In this document: in pieces, positions 8,616 to 18,203 of the stretch
Position numbering within the stretch: the stretch's first letter is position 1
How the letters are laid out: each line of letters opens with the position of its first letter
Assembly (NCBI GenBank): GCA_903834765.1
Contig: CAILKE010000023.1
Location: forward strand, 62,001 to 126,000
DNA from: an uncultured Bacteroidota bacterium
GTDB lineage: Bacteria > Bacteroidota > Bacteroidia > B-17B0 > Aurantibacillaceae
Length of the DNA stretch: 64,000 nt
Direction of reading: 5' to 3'
The notes under the pieces: model-generated
Databases searched by the model: none
What the model saw: the letters and a program-made list of their open reading frames with translations, nothing else
Told to the model about the DNA's origin: nothing
Program-made: the position numbers and the translations under genes

Positions 8616-10097
8616 ATGAAAAAAATTTTAATTGCCAACCGTGGAGAGATAGCTTTACGCGTTATGCGCAGTGCTAAAGAAATGGGTATACAAACTGTTG
8701 CCATTTTTAGTGAGGCAGATAGAAACGCACCTTTTGTGCGTTATGCTGATGAATCCATTTGTGTTGGTCCACCGCCAAGTTCTCAATCATATTTGCAAGG
8801 GGATAAAATTTTAGAAATATGTAAATTATTAGGCGTTGATGCTATTCATCCAGGTTATGGATTTTTATCTGAAAATGCTGATTTTGCTCGTAAAGTTAAA
8901 AAAGCTGGAATTACCTTTATAGGACCAAGTGCAGAGGCAATGGATATGATGGGTGACAAATTAAGTGCGAAAGCTACTGCGAAAAAATATAATGTGCCAA
9001 TGATTCCAGGCTCTGATGGAGCTATTTCTGATTTAGCAGAAGCGACTAAAATTGCTAAAGAAATTGGATTTCCTTTATTAATAAAAGCCTCTGCTGGTGG
9101 TGGTGGCAAAGGAATGCGTTTAGTAGAAAAAGCAAGTGAAGTGGAAGAGCAAATGAAATTAGCCATCAGCGAAGCGATCTCTGCTTTTGGTAATGGGGCT
9201 GTTTTTATTGAGCGATATGCTACAGGTCCACGTCATATAGAAATACAAGTTTTAGCTGATAATCACGGTAATTGCGTGTATTTATTTGAACGTGAGTGTA
9301 GTATTCAGCGTCGTCATCAAAAAGTAATTGAAGAAGCACCTTCTTCCATATTAACTCCTGAATTAAGAAAGCAAATGGGTGAATGTGCTGTTGATGTCGC
9401 AAAGGCCTGTAATTACAGTGGAGTTGGAACAGTTGAATTTTTATTAGACGATCAAAATCGTTTCTATTTTTTGGAAATGAATACGCGTTTGCAAGTTGAA
9501 CATCCTGTAACGGAAATGATTACGGGTCTTGATTTGGTGAAAGAGCAAATCAAAGTAGCTCGTAATGAAAAATTGTCAATCACTCAAAACGATTTAAAAA
9601 TCAATGGACATTCAATAGAAGTGCGCGTGTGTGCTGAAGATCCTTGTAATGATTTCTTGCCGGATATTGGAAACTTAAAAACATATCGTGTACCAACAGG
9701 TCCTGGTGTGCGTGTTGACGATTCATTTGAAGAAGGTATGGATATTCCTATTTACTATGATCCAATGATTGCAAAACTCATTGTTCATGGAAAAGACAGA
9801 ACAGATGCCATTAATAAAATGTTGCGTGCTATTCAAGATTACCAAATTACGGGTGTAGAAACAACGTTACCATTTTGTTCTTTTGTATTAAAGCATGAGG
9901 CGTTTGTGAGTGGAAAATTTGATACTGGATTTATCAAAAATCATTTCAAGCCTGAATACCTTGATAAATCTGATGCGAACGAAGAAGAGGTAGCTGCTAT
10001 TTTTGGTGCTTATATGAGTGCGGGTTTAACAGCTCAAACAAACAAGACAGCTGATACATCTGCAACAATTTCTAAATGGAGAATGAATCGTGTTTAA
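8616..10097 (+). CDS. accC: Biotin carboxylase subunit of acetyl-/propionyl-CoA carboxylase
   Basis: 493 residues, close to the family's usual 450-500. The N-terminal fold starts with KKILIANRGEIALRVMRSA. The ATP-grasp domain contains the glycine-rich loop KASAGGGGKGMRL near 159 and the catalytic stretch EMNTRLQVEHPVTE near 289. The C-terminal domain includes YDPMIAKLIVHG. The enzyme carboxylates biotin on its carrier protein using ATP and bicarbonate. No biotin-carrier or carboxyltransferase gene is adjacent, so the partner subunits must be elsewhere. Whether it serves acetyl-CoA or propionyl-CoA carboxylase cannot be settled from this gene alone. The last ~25 residues (MSAGLTAQTNKTADTS) are a short extension beyond the core fold. 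Confidence 0.95.
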   Translation: MKKILIANRGEIALRVMRSAKEMGIQTVAIFSEADRNAPFVRYADESICVGPPPSSQSYLQGDKILEICKLLGVDAIHPGYGFLSENADFARKVKKAGITFIGPSAEAMDMMGDKLSAKATAKKYNVPMIPGSDGAISDLAEATKIAKEIGFPLLIKASAGGGGKGMRLVEKASEVEEQMKLAISEAISAFGNGAVFIERYATGPRHIEIQVLADNHGNCVYLFERECSIQRRHQKVIEEAPSSILTPELRKQMGECAVDVAKACNYSGVGTVEFLLDDQNRFYFLEMNTRLQVEHPVTEMITGLDLVKEQIKVARNEKLSITQNDLKINGHSIEVRVCAEDPCNDFLPDIGNLKTYRVPTGPGVRVDDSFEEGMDIPIYYDPMIAKLIVHGKDRTDAINKMLRAIQDYQITGVETTLPFCSFVLKHEAFVSGKFDTGFIKNHFKPEYLDKSDANEEEVAAIFGAYMSAGLTAQTNKTADTSATISKWRMNRV

Positions 10098-10404
10098 TTT
10101 TTATTATTAAAAAATTAGCGAAGGAAATAAATGTGTTAGTTACTATTTAAGCACTTCTAATGAGTGAAATAGATAATATTTTTAAAAATGTAGAATAGAA
10201 CAAGAGCGTAGGGTTGTCAAAAATGCGAGCAGAGAATCGGTGAAATGTGAATTCAAGAATTTAGCGAAGCGTAAAATTCGTAGAATTCCGTGAGGAGCGT
10301 GGAGCATATTTTTGACTTGTCAAGCCAAGGCGTGATTGTTTCTTTTTGATCTAAGCAAAAAGAAAATAGAAAAATATCTTGCTAAATATTTACTATAGTC
10401 ACTT
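10098..10404. repeat. Gene-free stretch with a structured, repeat-like element
   Basis: This is the only gene-free stretch longer than 300 bases. From about 10198 to 10366 its base composition is richer in G than the surroundings. It contains nested inverted repeats: GTCAAAAAT at 10216-10224 against ATTTTTGAC at 10308-10316, a short TTGAC/GTCAA palindrome near 10312, and a perfect hairpin at 10339-10365. The layout resembles the dispersed intergenic repeats seen in many Bacteroidota genomes. I recognise that resemblance only loosely, and no second copy occurs in this window. No coding frame was found. Confidence 0.45.
10339..10365. terminator. Perfect 10-bp hairpin between accC and mutS2
   Basis: TTTCTTTTTG at 10339-10348 pairs exactly with CAAAAAGAAA at 10356-10365 around a seven-base loop. 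It is AT-rich and has no clean T-tract on the plus strand, so it may act as a weak terminator for accC or simply be the end of the repeat element. Confidence 0.4.
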
Positions 10405-12486
10405 ATGAAAAGTATAGAATCTGAAGCGTTAGAGTTATTAGAATTTCCAAAAATAAAAAAGTTCATTGCTGATTTATGTTACTGCCATGCAGCTAAACAA
10501 AAAGCTTCCGATATTTCAGTCTATGAAAATAACGAAATATTAAAAAAAGAATTATACCGCTTATCAGAACTCCATCATTTATTAAGTAGTGATTCGTTTT
10601 TTCCGGATATCCAATTCGAAGACTTTAAAAAAGAAGTGTCTTTACTTTCTCTTGATGGCAGTATGCTTTCCGAAGAACAATTTTTATTGATCAAACTTGC
10701 TACTGAAATTTCTAATACTGTGATTCGTTTTCTGAAAAATAGAAAAGCAGAGTTGCCTCATTTAGCAGAATTGGCAAGTGAAATAGAAGACAATAAATTT
10801 ATAATTGAAGAAATCGATCGTATCATTGATTTTGATGCAACGGTTAAAAACTCTGCCTCTAAAGAATTACAAAAAATCCGTAAAGATTTATCCGATAAAA
10901 AACGAGAAAGCGACGCGAAATTCTATCGATACATTAACGATTTGCGAAAACAAGGTTTTTTGCGTGATAACGAAGAGGGTTACTTTAACGGACGCAGAAC
11001 ACTTGCTGTATTGGTTGAACATAAATCAGAAATTACCGGCTTCGTTCATAGTAAAAGCGAAACAGGTAAGACCATTTTCATTGAACCAATTGCTACCATA
11101 AGTATTAACAATGATATAGCTGAATTAGAAATTGATGAACGCCGAGAAATTAATCGCATCTTAAGGGAATTATCAAATGCGATTCGCCCTTTTTCATCCC
11201 AACTTAAACAATACAATGAACTCTTAATTGAGTTAGATTTTTTAAAAGCAAAAGCAACTTTCGCTAAACATATAAACGCTACACTCCCCGTTATTTCAGA
11301 ATCACAGGAGTTGAACTTAATTAAAGCGTATCATCCCATTTTATTTTTACAAAATAAATCGAATAAAAAAGCGACTATACCACTCACAGTAAATCTCTCC
11401 AAAGATCAGCATTTACTATTAATTTCAGGGCCTAATGCAGGAGGGAAATCAATTACACTTAAAACAGTTGGTTTATTGCAAACGATGCTTCAAAGTGGTT
11501 TATTAGTTTCTGTTGCAGAAAATTCAGTCATGAGTTTTTTCTCGAAAATATTAGTAGATATAGGTGACACGCAAAGCATTGAACATGAGTTAAGCACTTA
11601 TAGTGCTCGACTCAAAAATATGATTTCAATTTTGAAAACGGTAAGTTCAAAAACGTTAGTATTAATGGATGAATTTGGAAGTGGCACAGATCCTGAACTT
11701 GGAGGCGCTATGGCGGAAGTGGTTTTAGAAGAATTAGTAAAATCACAAACATTTGGAGTCATTACAACACATTATTCAAACGTAAAATTATTGGCTAATA
11801 GTTTGAAAGGCGTTGTCAATGGTAGTATGTTATTTGATCTGGAAACGCTAAATCCTAAATATATCTTAACAGTAGGCGAACCTGGGAGTAGCTATACCTT
11901 TGAAGTAGCTGAAAAAGTAGGATTCCCGATTGATTTAATTAACAGAGCTAAATCAAAAATTGATACCGACAAAATAGAATTAAATGTGCTTTTGGCGGAA
12001 GTGCAGCAACAAAAGACTTTATTATACGAAGCTACTGAACAAGCAGAACATCAGACCTTTTTACAAAAAATTTCTAAAGAAAAATATGATGTCCTTACTA
12101 ATAATTTTCAAGACAGAATAGAACGCGATAGAGACCGAAAAATAGAACTCGCACGATTAGCAGATTTTGGACAAAAATATTTACGATTACTTGATGATTG
12201 GAATAAAAATGAAGATAGAAAACTCGTAATTAAACGCTTTATCGATGGTATTACAGCAGAGACAAATAAACGCAAAGAATTAGCTAAGCAAAATAAACGT
12301 GATCAGTTTGCTGAGAAAAAAGTAGCACGCATTAAACCACTTCTTAAAATTGGTAGTAAAGTAAAAGTTCTTAATGGAAACGAAATTGGTTTGGTAGAAG
12401 AAATTAAAAACGAAAAAGTAAATATCAAATTTGGTCATTTAAAGATGACGGTTTCTATGGAAAATGTTGAATTAGTGAGAGAATGA
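10405..12486 (+). CDS. mutS2: MutS2-family ATPase lacking the Smr nuclease domain
   Basis: 693 residues. The N-terminal part is the MutS-type clamp and lever region, with long helices at about 130-310. The ATPase domain contains Walker A SGPNAGGKSITLKT near 343, the segment DIGDTQSIEHELSTYSA, Walker B LVLMDEFGSGTDPE near 420 and TTHYSNVK. A coiled coil follows, then a small KOW/SH3-like domain (IGSKVKVLNGNEIGLVEEI) at the end. Canonical MutS2 is near 780 residues and carries a C-terminal Smr endonuclease domain; here the protein stops right after the SH3-like part. MutS2 proteins act on branched DNA or collided ribosomes. This one would lack the nuclease or ribosome-cleaving activity tied to Smr. 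The ATG at 10405 is the first start in frame. Confidence 0.88.
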   Translation: MKSIESEALELLEFPKIKKFIADLCYCHAAKQKASDISVYENNEILKKELYRLSELHHLLSSDSFFPDIQFEDFKKEVSLLSLDGSMLSEEQFLLIKLATEISNTVIRFLKNRKAELPHLAELASEIEDNKFIIEEIDRIIDFDATVKNSASKELQKIRKDLSDKKRESDAKFYRYINDLRKQGFLRDNEEGYFNGRRTLAVLVEHKSEITGFVHSKSETGKTIFIEPIATISINNDIAELEIDERREINRILRELSNAIRPFSSQLKQYNELLIELDFLKAKATFAKHINATLPVISESQELNLIKAYHPILFLQNKSNKKATIPLTVNLSKDQHLLLISGPNAGGKSITLKTVGLLQTMLQSGLLVSVAENSVMSFFSKILVDIGDTQSIEHELSTYSARLKNMISILKTVSSKTLVLMDEFGSGTDPELGGAMAEVVLEELVKSQTFGVITTHYSNVKLLANSLKGVVNGSMLFDLETLNPKYILTVGEPGSSYTFEVAEKVGFPIDLINRAKSKIDTDKIELNVLLAEVQQQKTLLYEATEQAEHQTFLQKISKEKYDVLTNNFQDRIERDRDRKIELARLADFGQKYLRLLDDWNKNEDRKLVIKRFIDGITAETNKRKELAKQNKRDQFAEKKVARIKPLLKIGSKVKVLNGNEIGLVEEIKNEKVNIKFGHLKMTVSMENVELVRE

Positions 12487-12660
12487 TTTTAAGTTTTTCA
12501 CTAGGGTCGTTAAATTATTAAGAATAATCTGTTTTTTCATAGCTAAATCTCTTTCTTTTTTCAAATTCTAATAATAATTTATAAGAAGAACTTTTTCTTA
12601 AAATCAATTATAAAATTGTATTATTAATGAGTGAGTGATACTATATATTGATTAAGTAAA

Positions 12661-12691
12661 TTGTAATAACCATTTTTTTTAAATAGATTTG
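12661..12691 (+). promoter_or_regulatory. Bacteroidota-type promoter of the giant surface protein gene
   Basis: TTG at 12661-12663 is followed, after 20 bases, by TAGATTTG at 12684-12691, an exact TAnnTTTG match with proper spacing. Transcription would begin near 12698, leaving a leader of about 25 bases before the ATG at 12724. Confidence 0.65.
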
Positions 12692-12723
12692 GTTACTCTC
12701 TTTTTTACTAATACTCTTACATT

Positions 12724-15700
12724 ATGATTAAAATTCACAAAAGACTAAGAATTTCTTGTTTTTTAATAGCTTTTTTATTGAGCTTAGGTTTTATAAATGC
12801 TCAAGTTAGCAGGCTACCCACTCAACAAGAACTTGATATTAAGGCTAATTTACAGCTATTGTATAGCACAAATGGGCTTAGTAAATCAACACCAACTCAT
12901 CTTTTAACTACTGGACCAGAGCAAAATTGCACTAATGGTATTCCAGTTTGTCAGCAAACCTATTCACAGGCTAATTCATACACTGGTCATGGAACCATTC
13001 AAGAAGTAAATGGAACTTGTTTATCTACTCAAGAAACAAATTCAGTTTGGTATATATTTACTGTTCAAAATAGTGGAACATTTACATTTTTATTAAACAC
13101 CTCCAATGATTATGACTTTGCATTATATGATATTACTGCTATTGGATGTGGAGGAGTTCCATCGGCAACACCAGTTCGATGCAATTTTTCTGCTACTTAT
13201 GGTAGTACAGGCTTAACCCTTCCAACATCAGGCGGTAATCTTTCTGTTTCTGCTTCCGGTGCACCAACTATGCCTGGAATAAATGTAACGGCTGGTCAAA
13301 CTTTTGCTTTAATTATTGATAACTTCTCTGCAAATTCGAATGGTTACAATATCAATTTTGGTGGTACCGCTCAAATTTTTGATAACACACCTCCAAGTCT
13401 TTCGGCACTTTCTATATCATGTAACACTAATTACTTTAATTTAAATTTTTCAGAGTCAGTATTATGTAGTTCTATAGCTGCTGATGGTTCTGATTTCACG
13501 ATTACTGGACCAAGCGGGAATGTTCCTGTTACTGGCGCTTCAGGGAATCTTTGTTCGGGTGGAGCTTCAACTACTAATTTTGCTACTGTCAATTTTAATA
13601 ATACCGGTTTATTAACAGGTACTTACACTGTTTCTGTTACAAATGGCACTGATGGAAATACCATGTTGGATAAATGTGGAAATGTGATGTTAGCTACTCA
13701 AACAGCTACTTTTCAATATTTAGGAGCAGTAAGTATTTCTGCAACAAATACATTAGTATGCTCTGGAGTTGCTACTTCCTTATCTGTTACTATTGCTGGC
13801 GGAACACCTGCCGGAGTAGTATATTCATGGGCACCTGTTTCAGGTAGTAGCTCTTCTATAACTGTCAATCCGACTGCTAATAATACTTATTTTGCAACCG
13901 TAACTTATGGAGGTTGTTCATCTACAGTATCTCAAGCTATTACTGTTGGATTGCCTCCAGTAGTTTATGTAACTCCAGCTAACGCTTCGTTATGCAGTGG
14001 TACAACAAATTTAGTTGCTTCTGCAACAATGGGTGGAATGCCTTGTGCTAGTTGTAATTATACGTGGTCAGGTTCAAGTAACCAAGTTGATAATGCTGTA
14101 GTATCTTCAACAATAACTGGAGCTGGAACTGGTTCGTATAGCGTAACTGTTTCTTCTAATAATGGTTGTTCTGGAAATACTGCTGTTTCTAACGTTTCGA
14201 TTGTTTCTCCTGCAGCTTTACCGTCATGTAATATTGTTTATGCCAGTCCAGCTGGTGGAGGAACTGGATTAATTCCAACTAGCCCAACAGATATTCAAAC
14301 AGCATTATCATTATCCGCATGTAATAGCGTAGTAATTAAAATGCAAATTGGAGATTATACTATAGATAATCCATTAAATATTAGCAGTTTTGTAACTTTG
14401 GAAGGCGGTTATGATGTTGGTTTTACTACTAAAACTTCTGCAAAAGCTATTGTTGGAGGATTCCCTGCTCAAGGAACACGAATTATTCGCTCAACCTTAA
14501 ACGTAGAAGGATTGCCTGGTTTTTTACGATTAACAGCTTTAAATATTAACCCTGCTTCATCATATTTTCGCATCCAAGATGTTAGAGTTGATATGCCTGA
14601 TAATACTGCTGGAACTGGTATAAGCAATTATGGTATTTACTTAGGTTCTGGTTGTAATAATTACAACATCACACGTTGTTATGTTTATAGCGGCAATGCT
14701 GGTTCAGGAAGTAATGGCACAAATGGAACCAATGGAGCAGTAGGTGCAAATGGTTCAGTTGGTTCTAATGCTGGCGTGGGATATTCATCTCCTATGGGAA
14801 ATTCTGGTGCTGGTGGTTCTGGTGGAGGCACTACTGGAGGAGGCGGTGGCGCAATAAAAGTATTCTTAGGTTCTGGAGCAGGTACAGTTGGGAATAATGG
14901 CTTAACTGCATCTAGTGGACAAGGTGGTGGTGGTGGTGCTAGTGGTGGTACAGGTGGAAATAATCCAGCAGCTGCTGTGGCGGGTGGTGCAGGAGGTGTT
15001 GGTTTTACTGGTATCGCAGGAGGTATAGCAGGACCAGGTTCTAATATTAACACATCATCAGGTTGTGCATTTTCTGCTATGACAGGTGGTATTGGTACTA
15101 ATGGTTCTAATGGAGCTGCTGGTTCTCCAGCAGGAACATCAGGAGTTGGTTCGGATGCCTCAGGCTATTGGAATGCTGCTTCTGGTTCTTCTGGTTCTTT
15201 TGGCATAGGCGGTAAAGGCGGCGGCGGCGGTGGCGGCGGTGGCACAGGATTCAATGCAGGGGCAGGTGGAAGTGGAAGTACTGGTTGTGGAGTTTCTTAT
15301 GGTACAGGCGCTGGCGGAGGCGGAGGTGCTGGTGGAGGAGAAGGTGGATATGGTGGCACTGGTGGCACCGGTGGTGGTTCAACTTATGGAATATTTATAT
15401 TTAATAATGGAGCAAGTGGAAATATAGTTGATTGCCAAATAGTTAATGGCTTAGCAGGTGTTGGAGGAACTGGCGGTGCTGGTGGTACAGGTGGCGCTGG
15501 TGGTATAGGTGGAGCTGGAGGTTCGGGAACTAGCACTACAGGTGCTGGAGGAAAAGGTGGTAATGGAGGAACTGGTGGTAATGGTGCTAATGGAGGTTCT
15601 GGTTGTTCAGGTTTCGCTATTCCTATAAACTTGGTTGGGGGTAGTGCTTTAGTATTAAACACATCTATTAATATGCTCACTCAACCTGTTATTACAGTTG

Positions 15701-18174
15701 ATAACAAAGCATGTACAAATGTCAATATCTCTCATGCTACTGCTGCTGGAGGCCCTTCATGGACATCTTTTGGATCAAGTGCTGTTCCTGCTTCAGGTGC
15801 TGGTTCTCCTGTAACCACCGTATACTCTACATTGGGCAGGAAAACAGTTGTGATGAATGCCAATAATTATACAGATTTTAATAATATTATTGTTAATCCA
15901 CCTTCTACTGGAAATATCTTGTCTTCGGCAATAAATATTTGTCCAGGAATAGCAAATTTTGCAAGCTCAGTAGCTGGCACATCAGGATTAAATTATACAT
16001 GGTCTGTATCGCCTGCTACAGCAACGATATCAACATCTTCTACAAGTTCTACATCAATACTGTTTGATAATTCAGGAACTACTCCTATTACTTACACGGT
16101 TACTTTAACTATGAACTCAAATTGTTGTGGCGTATTACTTCCGATTACTCAAACCATAACAGTAAATCCTATCCCTGCAACACCTGTTGCTTCTGTAAAT
16201 TCAGCTTGTGTGGGAGGTGTGGCAACCTATACAGCTACTTCGCCAGCGGGCTCAAATTTTGGATGGTACACAACAGCAGGTGCTACAACATTATTAGCTT
16301 CTGGTACAACATATTCAATAGCAAATGTTTCAGCTCCAACTACGATTTATTTACAAGCAACTAATTCTGCTGGTTGTGCAAGTTCAGTTATACCAGTTGC
16401 TATTACTCCAACTGCTGTTCCTCCTCCGACTGTAATTCCCGGTTCTGCTTGTGATATTGGATTCGTGCAAGTTGGTGTAAATTCAGTAGCAGGAGCAACT
16501 GGTTATAATTGGTATTCGGACCCCGCTGGAACCACTTTGGTTCAATCAGGAACAGTATTGAATTATAGTCAGATTGTTGGAACAACTGGAGGTAGTTATA
16601 CTGTATATGTTCAAACTGAAATTGCTGGATGTAATCCTAGCGCTTTAGTAGCTGTAAGTGGCAGTGTTTCTAATACTCCAATTACATTATCAAATACAAT
16701 TACCCCAAATGATACTGTTTGTATAAATGCTCCAGTTACTTTCTCTTTAAACCCTGGAGGAGGTAATGGTATTTACACTTATACGTGGTCGCCTTTTACC
16801 TCAAATTCGAATATTGCTACTCAATCATTTTCTGCTTCAACTTCTGTAAACGTTTTGATTTCAAGTAATGGTTGTACAAAGCAATTCTTATTACCAATAA
16901 TTATTACTGCTTATCCAAAAGATACAATTGCTCCTCACTTAGATATCACTTGCGCAACGTCATCGTTAACGTTAAATGGTTCTAATTCAGCAACAGGTCC
17001 TACATATACTTATAATTGGACTACAACAGGTGGAAATATATTAACATCTCCTACAGCTAGCTCAATTGATGTGAATGCTGCTGGCACTTATACCTTAACG
17101 GTAAATGATTTAATTACAGGATGTTCGTCTACTTTGAGCACGACTGTATTGCTTAATAATGTTCCACCTGTTATTGCTATTACCTCGCCTTCTGTTATAT
17201 CGTGTTTTTCTCCTACAATTTCGTTACTTGGTACAACAACCTCAACTAATACTTCACTAAGTTATAGCTGGACCACAACATCAGGTAATGTATCTTCTGG
17301 ATCAAATTCTATTAATGCAACTACAGGTTCAGCAGGAATTTATACCTTAACGGTTATAGATGCTGTTTCAAGTTGCACGTCATCTGCTACTACTACAGTT
17401 ACCGGCAACTCTATACCACCTGTATTTACAACTACCATATCTAATATGCCTTGCGGTTTAAATACTGTAACATTAGCAGCCGTTAGTACAAATACTGATG
17501 TAACCTATGTTTGGACTGGACCCACATCGTCGAGTATTGTTAGTGGGTCGAATACGGCTATGCCTATTATTTCAACTGTAGGACAATATTCAGTTATTGC
17601 AACTGATGCTGTAAGCGGATGTACTAATACTGCTTCAGGTACAGTTGCTCAAGGCACTATCAATGCTGCTTTTAGCGCTAATCCAACATCTGGTATAGCA
17701 CCATTATTAGTTGCTTTCACTGATTTAAGTACAGGTGCTTCCACTTATAATTGGACTTTTGGAGATGGTAGTGCAATATCAACTTCAACTAACCCTTCAA
17801 ATACTTATACAACAAATGGAACCTATACTGTAATTTTATTAATTACTTCAGGTTCTTGTGTGGATACTGCTTCTGCTATTATTATTGTTGAAAACGGATT
17901 AACTATAGAGATTCCTAATGTCTTTACTCCGAATGGTGATGGCGTAAATGATTTATTTACAATCATGTCAAATGGTGTTAAAGAAATTGATTTACAAATC
18001 TTTAATCGTTGGGGGCAAAAATTATATTCGTTTAATGGACCAAAAGCAGCTTGGGATGGATTGTCCGAATCAGGGGCTAGAGTTCCAGATGGAACATATT
18101 TCTTTTTTGTAAAAGCTACTGGTTTTGACGATAAAATTATTGAAAAACAAGGAACTGTTAACCTATTCAGATAA
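12724..18174 (+). CDS. Giant glycine-rich surface protein with type IX (type B) sorting domain
   Basis: 1816 residues. A signal peptide (SCFLIAFLLSLGFINAQ) is followed by a PPC-like jelly-roll domain (residues ~60-220, with VWYIFTVQNSGTFTFLL) and Ig-like repeats. Next come a parallel-beta-helix-like stretch (~510-655) and a glycine-rich region at ~657-962 made of GG, GTGG and GAGG runs. More Ig/SprB-like repeats occupy ~1050-1640. A PKD domain (~1650-1720, YNWTFGDGS) and the gliding-motility-type C-terminal domain (IPNVFTPNGDGVNDLF to the end) close the protein. The last domain directs export through the type IX system. An adhesin or structural filament is the likely role; the ligand is unknown. 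A good promoter sits just upstream, and the gene is transcribed alone, convergent with gcvP. Confidence 0.9.
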   Translation: MIKIHKRLRISCFLIAFLLSLGFINAQVSRLPTQQELDIKANLQLLYSTNGLSKSTPTHLLTTGPEQNCTNGIPVCQQTYSQANSYTGHGTIQEVNGTCLSTQETNSVWYIFTVQNSGTFTFLLNTSNDYDFALYDITAIGCGGVPSATPVRCNFSATYGSTGLTLPTSGGNLSVSASGAPTMPGINVTAGQTFALIIDNFSANSNGYNINFGGTAQIFDNTPPSLSALSISCNTNYFNLNFSESVLCSSIAADGSDFTITGPSGNVPVTGASGNLCSGGASTTNFATVNFNNTGLLTGTYTVSVTNGTDGNTMLDKCGNVMLATQTATFQYLGAVSISATNTLVCSGVATSLSVTIAGGTPAGVVYSWAPVSGSSSSITVNPTANNTYFATVTYGGCSSTVSQAITVGLPPVVYVTPANASLCSGTTNLVASATMGGMPCASCNYTWSGSSNQVDNAVVSSTITGAGTGSYSVTVSSNNGCSGNTAVSNVSIVSPAALPSCNIVYASPAGGGTGLIPTSPTDIQTALSLSACNSVVIKMQIGDYTIDNPLNISSFVTLEGGYDVGFTTKTSAKAIVGGFPAQGTRIIRSTLNVEGLPGFLRLTALNINPASSYFRIQDVRVDMPDNTAGTGISNYGIYLGSGCNNYNITRCYVYSGNAGSGSNGTNGTNGAVGANGSVGSNAGVGYSSPMGNSGAGGSGGGTTGGGGGAIKVFLGSGAGTVGNNGLTASSGQGGGGGASGGTGGNNPAAAVAGGAGGVGFTGIAGGIAGPGSNINTSSGCAFSAMTGGIGTNGSNGAAGSPAGTSGVGSDASGYWNAASGSSGSFGIGGKGGGGGGGGGTGFNAGAGGSGSTGCGVSYGTGAGGGGGAGGGEGGYGGTGGTGGGSTYGIFIFNNGASGNIVDCQIVNGLAGVGGTGGAGGTGGAGGIGGAGGSGTSTTGAGGKGGNGGTGGNGANGGSGCSGFAIPINLVGGSALVLNTSINMLTQPVITVDNKACTNVNISHATAAGGPSWTSFGSSAVPASGAGSPVTTVYSTLGRKTVVMNANNYTDFNNIIVNPPSTGNILSSAINICPGIANFASSVAGTSGLNYTWSVSPATATISTSSTSSTSILFDNSGTTPITYTVTLTMNSNCCGVLLPITQTITVNPIPATPVASVNSACVGGVATYTATSPAGSNFGWYTTAGATTLLASGTTYSIANVSAPTTIYLQATNSAGCASSVIPVAITPTAVPPPTVIPGSACDIGFVQVGVNSVAGATGYNWYSDPAGTTLVQSGTVLNYSQIVGTTGGSYTVYVQTEIAGCNPSALVAVSGSVSNTPITLSNTITPNDTVCINAPVTFSLNPGGGNGIYTYTWSPFTSNSNIATQSFSASTSVNVLISSNGCTKQFLLPIIITAYPKDTIAPHLDITCATSSLTLNGSNSATGPTYTYNWTTTGGNILTSPTASSIDVNAAGTYTLTVNDLITGCSSTLSTTVLLNNVPPVIAITSPSVISCFSPTISLLGTTTSTNTSLSYSWTTTSGNVSSGSNSINATTGSAGIYTLTVIDAVSSCTSSATTTVTGNSIPPVFTTTISNMPCGLNTVTLAAVSTNTDVTYVWTGPTSSSIVSGSNTAMPIISTVGQYSVIATDAVSGCTNTASGTVAQGTINAAFSANPTSGIAPLLVAFTDLSTGASTYNWTFGDGSAISTSTNPSNTYTTNGTYTVILLITSGSCVDTASAIIIVENGLTIEIPNVFTPNGDGVNDLFTIMSNGVKEIDLQIFNRWGQKLYSFNGPKAAWDGLSESGARVPDGTYFFFVKATGFDDKIIEKQGTVNLFR

Positions 18175-18203
18175 TAATTTGCATTAATAAAGATAATCTG
18201 TGA

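Noticed and set aside
10098-10404. Possible tRNA or other structured RNA gene
   Set aside because: Hairpins are present but no tRNA-like arms, anticodon or CCA end could be assembled.
14700-15610. CRISPR-like regular repeats
   Set aside because: The periodicity is codon-level glycine repetition within a protein, with no spacers or fixed repeat units.
14685-15680. Long proline-rich open frames on the minus strand
   Set aside because: They are the antisense reading of the glycine codons (GGN/CCN) in the giant surface protein and have no start signals or conserved features.
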